In this document: piece by piece, positions 22,427-24,606 of the stretch | Numbering within the stretch: the stretch's first letter is position 1 | How the letters are laid out: each line of letters begins with the position of its first letter | NCBI GenBank assembly: GCA_043805355.1 | Contig: JAZDIB010000076.1 | Span: 1-24,606 of the forward strand | Length of the DNA stretch: 24,606 bases | Source of the DNA: JAHJRN01 sp043805355 | GTDB lineage: Bacteria; Patescibacteriota; Patescibacteriia; 2-12-FULL-60-25 | Direction: 5' to 3' | Position numbers and translations under genes: made by a program | The notes under the pieces: model-generated | Database searches by the model: none | What the model was told of the DNA's origin: nothing | The model's input: the letters and a program-made list of their open reading frames with translations, nothing else

Positions 22427-23235
22427 CCCCTTTCGACAGCATCCTCCTCGGCGCGGTCCAAGGCGTCACGGAATTCCTGCCCATCAGCTCGAGCGGACAC
22501 CTCATCCTGTTGCGTGACCTCCTCGGCATCAACACCGCGAGCGGTCTCGCCTTCGACGCCGTCCTCCAACTCGGGACGGCGTTGGCCGTCGTGGTCCATT
22601 TCCGGGACGATATCGGACGGCTCGCGGCTTCGGCCGTGAGGGTCGTCGTCGGACGTGGCGCTTCCGTCCCCAAGGCGGACCGCACGCTCATCCTGGCGCT
22701 TCTCATCGGCACGATTCCTGCCGTCATCGTCGGTCTCTTCCTCGAATCCGCGATGGAAACGGTCTTTCGCGACGCCCTGCTCGTCGCAGGCACGCTCACG
22801 GCCGGCAGTCTCCTCTTCGTCGCGGCGGAACGGTTCGCGAAACAGCGCGACGAGTCGCCGACGGTCGGTCGCGGCTGGTGGATCGGCATGTTCCAGACGC
22901 TCGCCCTCGTCCCCGGCGTCTCCCGCTCCGGCGCGACCATCTCCGGCGGCCTGCTCCTCGGGCTGACGCGCGAGGCCGCGGCACGGTTCGCGTTCCTCCT
23001 CTCCATCCCCGTCATCGCCGGCTCCGGCGCGAAGAAACTCCTCGACATCGCGACGGACACACCCTCCGACATCTCCTTGCTTCCACTCGCGCTCGGCTTT
23101 ACGACCGCGTTCGTGACCGGTCTCGCGTGCATCCGCTGGCTCCTCGGCTATCTCAAGATGCACTCGCTGATGGCCTTCGTCTGGTACCGCCTTGGCCTCG
23201 CCGCCCTGGTCGTCATCGTGGTCCTAGCGACGTGA
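22423..23235 (+). CDS. uppP: Undecaprenyl-diphosphatase UppP/BacA
   Basis: A 270-residue integral membrane protein that recycles undecaprenyl diphosphate to the monophosphate carrier used for peptidoglycan and other envelope polymers; it can also confer bacitracin tolerance. Both family signatures are present: QGVTEFLPISSSGHL (13-27, with Glu17 and the SSSGH phosphatase loop) and PGVSRSGATI (164-173). The remaining sequence forms about eight hydrophobic helices with the usual inverted-repeat layout. The ATG overlaps the lipoprotein stop as ATGA, indicating translational coupling. Together with the glycosyltransferase upstream this points to a cell-envelope operon. Confidence 0.96.
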   Translation: MTPFDSILLGAVQGVTEFLPISSSGHLILLRDLLGINTASGLAFDAVLQLGTALAVVVHFRDDIGRLAASAVRVVVGRGASVPKADRTLILALLIGTIPAVIVGLFLESAMETVFRDALLVAGTLTAGSLLFVAAERFAKQRDESPTVGRGWWIGMFQTLALVPGVSRSGATISGGLLLGLTREAAARFAFLLSIPVIAGSGAKKLLDIATDTPSDISLLPLALGFTTAFVTGLACIRWLLGYLKMHSLMAFVWYRLGLAALVVIVVLAT

Positions 23236-23277
23236 TACGAAAATCCCGACGAATCGCCGGGACTGAGATGAGCGTAT

Positions 23278-23308
23278 GACGTCATGTTTCCTTATGGAAA
23301 CGGACGTC
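23278..23308. terminator. Hairpin between convergent uppP and the 195-aa gene
   Basis: GACGTC and GTTTCC pair with GGAAAC and GACGTC around a TTAT loop, giving about 12 base pairs with small bulges. It lies 42 nt after uppP and overlaps the stop codon (23282-23284) and last codons of the converging minus-strand gene. Neither side has a long T run, so termination is plausible but not certain. Confidence 0.4.
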
Positions 23309-23869
23309 TTCTTGGAATCCCACGAAGGACCAATTGACCGACCATAGGCCGTTCACAGGTTCGAGATACAACTCGGAATCGTGCCCGTTGGAGCGGTAGC
23401 ATGGGACGAGAAGCTCGATGCACTCCCGTCCGTTCGGTGCACGGGTCGGACTCGGGACGAGCGGCCTCCTGCTGTTCGGCCTCCTCCACAGCCGTTCCGC
23501 GGCCGACGGAATCGAGGCAAAACAACCCCGTGGCCGGTCAGCCAAAATCCAAGCAATAAAGGCGGCCGCGCTCCCGTCGTACGAAAGCTCGCAAAAATAC
23601 GCGACGACATCCTCGGTCTTCACGGCCCCCTCAAACCGCTTGACCCGGACCCGATACCCCTTCCCCTGCTCATCCGGAAGGATGAGGTCATCCACATCCT
23701 CGAAATCTGGGACAATCTCGATCGGTCGTAACGCGCCCTTCGCGCTGTCGATGAGTCCGTCTCCTCTCTCCCTTGGGACTACGATACGTGTCGGCAACTC
23801 CCCCTCGAAGTGCCGGACCGGCTGTCGTGGCATGGTCACCTCGTTCGGAAAGAACGAGGGTAGGTTCAT
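23282..23869 (-). CDS. Hypothetical 195-aa protein downstream of the ORF6N gene
   Basis: An unrecognised soluble protein starting MNLPSFFPNEVTMPRQ. The N-terminal half includes TRIVVPRERGDGLIDSAKGA and an acidic PDFEDVDDLILPDE. The middle has VKRFEGAVKTEDVVAYFCEL, and the C-terminal half ends with LYLEPVNGLWSVNWSFVGF, a strand-rich Trp-containing segment. No signal peptide, membrane helix or catalytic motif was seen. ATG 23869 is 17 nt after the ORF6N stop, so the two are probably co-transcribed; ATG 23833 (MPRQPV) is an alternative start. The coding composition matches the surrounding genome. It could be a partner of the ORF6N protein, but that is only positional inference. Confidence 0.6.
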   Translation of the reverse strand: MNLPSFFPNEVTMPRQPVRHFEGELPTRIVVPRERGDGLIDSAKGALRPIEIVPDFEDVDDLILPDEQGKGYRVRVKRFEGAVKTEDVVAYFCELSYDGSAAAFIAWILADRPRGCFASIPSAAERLWRRPNSRRPLVPSPTRAPNGRECIELLVPCYRSNGHDSELYLEPVNGLWSVNWSFVGFQEDVRFHKET

Positions 23870-23886
23870 GTGAAAGCGCCCAGATG

Positions 23887-24441
23887 TCAAGGCGGACTCT
23901 TGAATCCGATTTCCGTCGCCGACGCGTCGTCGTCCGCGAACAGACGACGGATGGCGTCGAAGACGCTCTTGAACTGCTGGTCGTATCGGCTTTCCAGCGC
24001 CTCGATCTTCAGGCGAAGCTCCTCGTTCTGCCCGACCAGTTCCCGAAGTTTCGTGAACGTCCGCATGATCTGGATATTCACGAAGATGGCACGTTTGCTG
24101 CGGAGAACGCTCGAAAGCATGGCGACGCCTTGTTCGGTGAAAACGAACGGTAGCCATCTGACGCCACCACGTCCAACCTTTGAGGTCACAAATTGTGACC
24201 TCAAACTTGATATCACAAATTGTGATTTCAAACGTTCGTATTCAGCCCGAGTCAGCTGGAACAAGAAATCCGACGGAAATCGCTCAATATTCCTCTGAAC
24301 GGCTTGGTTCAACGCCTTCGTCGATACCCCATACAGCATCGCCAAATCCCGGTCCATCATGACCTTCTGGCCTCGAATCAGCAGGATTTTCGTCTCGATC
24401 CTCTCGACCGGAACCGTCGCGACGTCTTGTCGTTCCTCCAT
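23887..24441 (-). CDS. ORF6N-domain DNA-binding protein
   Basis: A 184-residue protein with an N-terminal ORF6N domain: ERIETKILLIRGQKVMMDRD, LYGVSTKALNQAVQRN and RFPSDFLFQLT are near-consensus, followed by FVFTEQGVAMLSSVLRSKRA. ORF6N domains occur in phage and mobile-element regulators and are thought to bind DNA. The C-terminus is a coiled coil (about 130-170) that may dimerise. Between the two lies a nine-residue tandem repeat (LKSQFVISS LRSQFVTSK), encoded by a 27-bp DNA duplication carrying two palindromes. ATG 24441 is chosen because family members begin shortly before this point; ATG 24477 is also open. It lies just after the tRNA-Glu terminator, a typical landing place for mobile genes, but no integrase is seen. 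Confidence 0.85.
   Translation of the reverse strand: MEERQDVATVPVERIETKILLIRGQKVMMDRDLAMLYGVSTKALNQAVQRNIERFPSDFLFQLTRAEYERLKSQFVISSLRSQFVTSKVGRGGVRWLPFVFTEQGVAMLSSVLRSKRAIFVNIQIMRTFTKLRELVGQNEELRLKIEALESRYDQQFKSVFDAIRRLFADDDASATEIGFKSPP
24183..24236. repeat. Two 27-bp tandem repeats with internal palindromes in the ORF6N gene
   Basis: Units at 24183-24209 and 24210-24236 match at 21 of 27 positions. Each contains TCACAAATTGTGA (24186-24198 and 24213-24225), whose arms pair perfectly around one central base. The unit length is a multiple of three, so copy-number change would keep the frame. The palindromes look like operator half-sites and might be bound by the protein they encode. Confidence 0.7.
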
Positions 24442-24486
24442 ACATCCACCGCTGCCATCGAACGGCTCGGACGTCAAGCGGATACC

Positions 24487-24512
24487 AAAACACCACCAAA
24501 ATTCGGTGGTGT
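24487..24512 (-). terminator. Intrinsic terminator after tRNA-Glu
   Basis: On the minus strand ACACCACC-GAATTTT-GGTGGTGT is a perfect 8-bp stem followed by TTT, beginning 6 nt after the tRNA CCA end. It separates the tRNA transcript from the ORF6N gene. Confidence 0.8.
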
Positions 24513-24518
24513 CTTGGT

Positions 24519-24593
24519 TGGTAGCGCCTAGGGGAGTCGAACCCCTCTTACATGGATGAGAACCATGTGTCCTAGCCGATAGACGAAGGCGCC
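24519..24593 (-). tRNA. tRNA-Glu (anticodon CUC), CCA encoded
   Basis: The minus strand folds as a complete cloverleaf. The acceptor stem is GGCGCCT/AGGCGCT with a G-U first pair. The D arm GTCTATCGGCTAGGAC is typical of tRNA-Glu. The anticodon stem is CATGG/CCATG with loop TTCTCAT, giving anticodon CUC for codon GAG. The T arm is GGGG-TTCGACT-CCCC. An encoded ACCA end completes it. No intron or variable-arm extension is present. A strong terminator follows. Confidence 0.96.
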
Positions 24594-24606
24594 TTCTGTT
24601 CCTTCC

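Noticed and set aside
24183..24236. Tandem palindromes as a CRISPR remnant
   Set aside because: The two units are adjacent with no spacer, lie inside a conserved coding frame, and no cas gene is nearby.

Overview
The window looks like a GC-rich chromosomal segment from a member of the Candidate Phyla Radiation (Patescibacteria), though the lineage cannot be fixed from sequence alone. The reasons are: many lineage-restricted envelope proteins and lipoproteins with no close characterised relatives; a pyruvoyl-type arginine decarboxylase; a 'GYGH' GT-B glycosyltransferase; a mini-VKOR-like 74-aa membrane protein; REP-like palindromes ending in GTCATnnnGAG; an in-frame LPAGRQ palindrome inside a lipoprotein gene; and almost no Shine-Dalgarno sequences. 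Coding density is high and intergenic gaps are short.

Left part (1-6.53 kb): a partial queH on the minus strand diverges from an atypical NRAMP-family transporter. A small plus-strand run follows (PsbP/DcrB-like anchored protein, NTF2/DUF4864-like anchored protein, pyruvoyl-dependent arginine decarboxylase). It converges on an orphan three-PAS-region sensor histidine kinase, which lies downstream of pyrD.

Island (about 6.53-10.6 kb): the base composition becomes visibly more AT-rich. A predicted sRNA with a consensus sigma70 promoter and a strong intrinsic terminator marks one edge. Next to it on the minus strand lie a single-chain type IIG restriction-modification enzyme and then a tight three-gene cassette: a 62-aa protein, a 76-aa protein and a caspase-like (clan CD) cysteine protease with an ATGA stop/start overlap. 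This is the best candidate in the window for an undescribed, probably defensive, system.

Right part (10.7-24.6 kb): an Old Yellow Enzyme/2,4-dienoyl-CoA reductase-type flavo-iron-sulfur enzyme, a mini-VKOR-like protein, a secreted C39-like peptidase with two N-terminal repeats, a P2-type cation ATPase, a lipoprotein, a 631-aa GTGWCTAG-motif protein, a GT-B glycosyltransferase, a large lipoprotein translationally coupled to uppP (undecaprenyl-diphosphatase), an unknown 195-aa protein, an ORF6N-domain protein and tRNA-Glu(CUC) with its terminator. The glycosyltransferase-lipoprotein-uppP run suggests an envelope-building neighbourhood.

Regulation: TATACT-like -10 boxes recur 8-14 nt upstream of start codons on both strands. 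This predicts leaderless or near-leaderless mRNAs and agrees with the lack of Shine-Dalgarno motifs. Four REP-like palindromic elements (about 12.66, 14.1, 17.5 and 19.57 kb) sit in intergenic gaps, two of them between convergent genes. All functions are inferred from motifs read by eye; no database search was possible.
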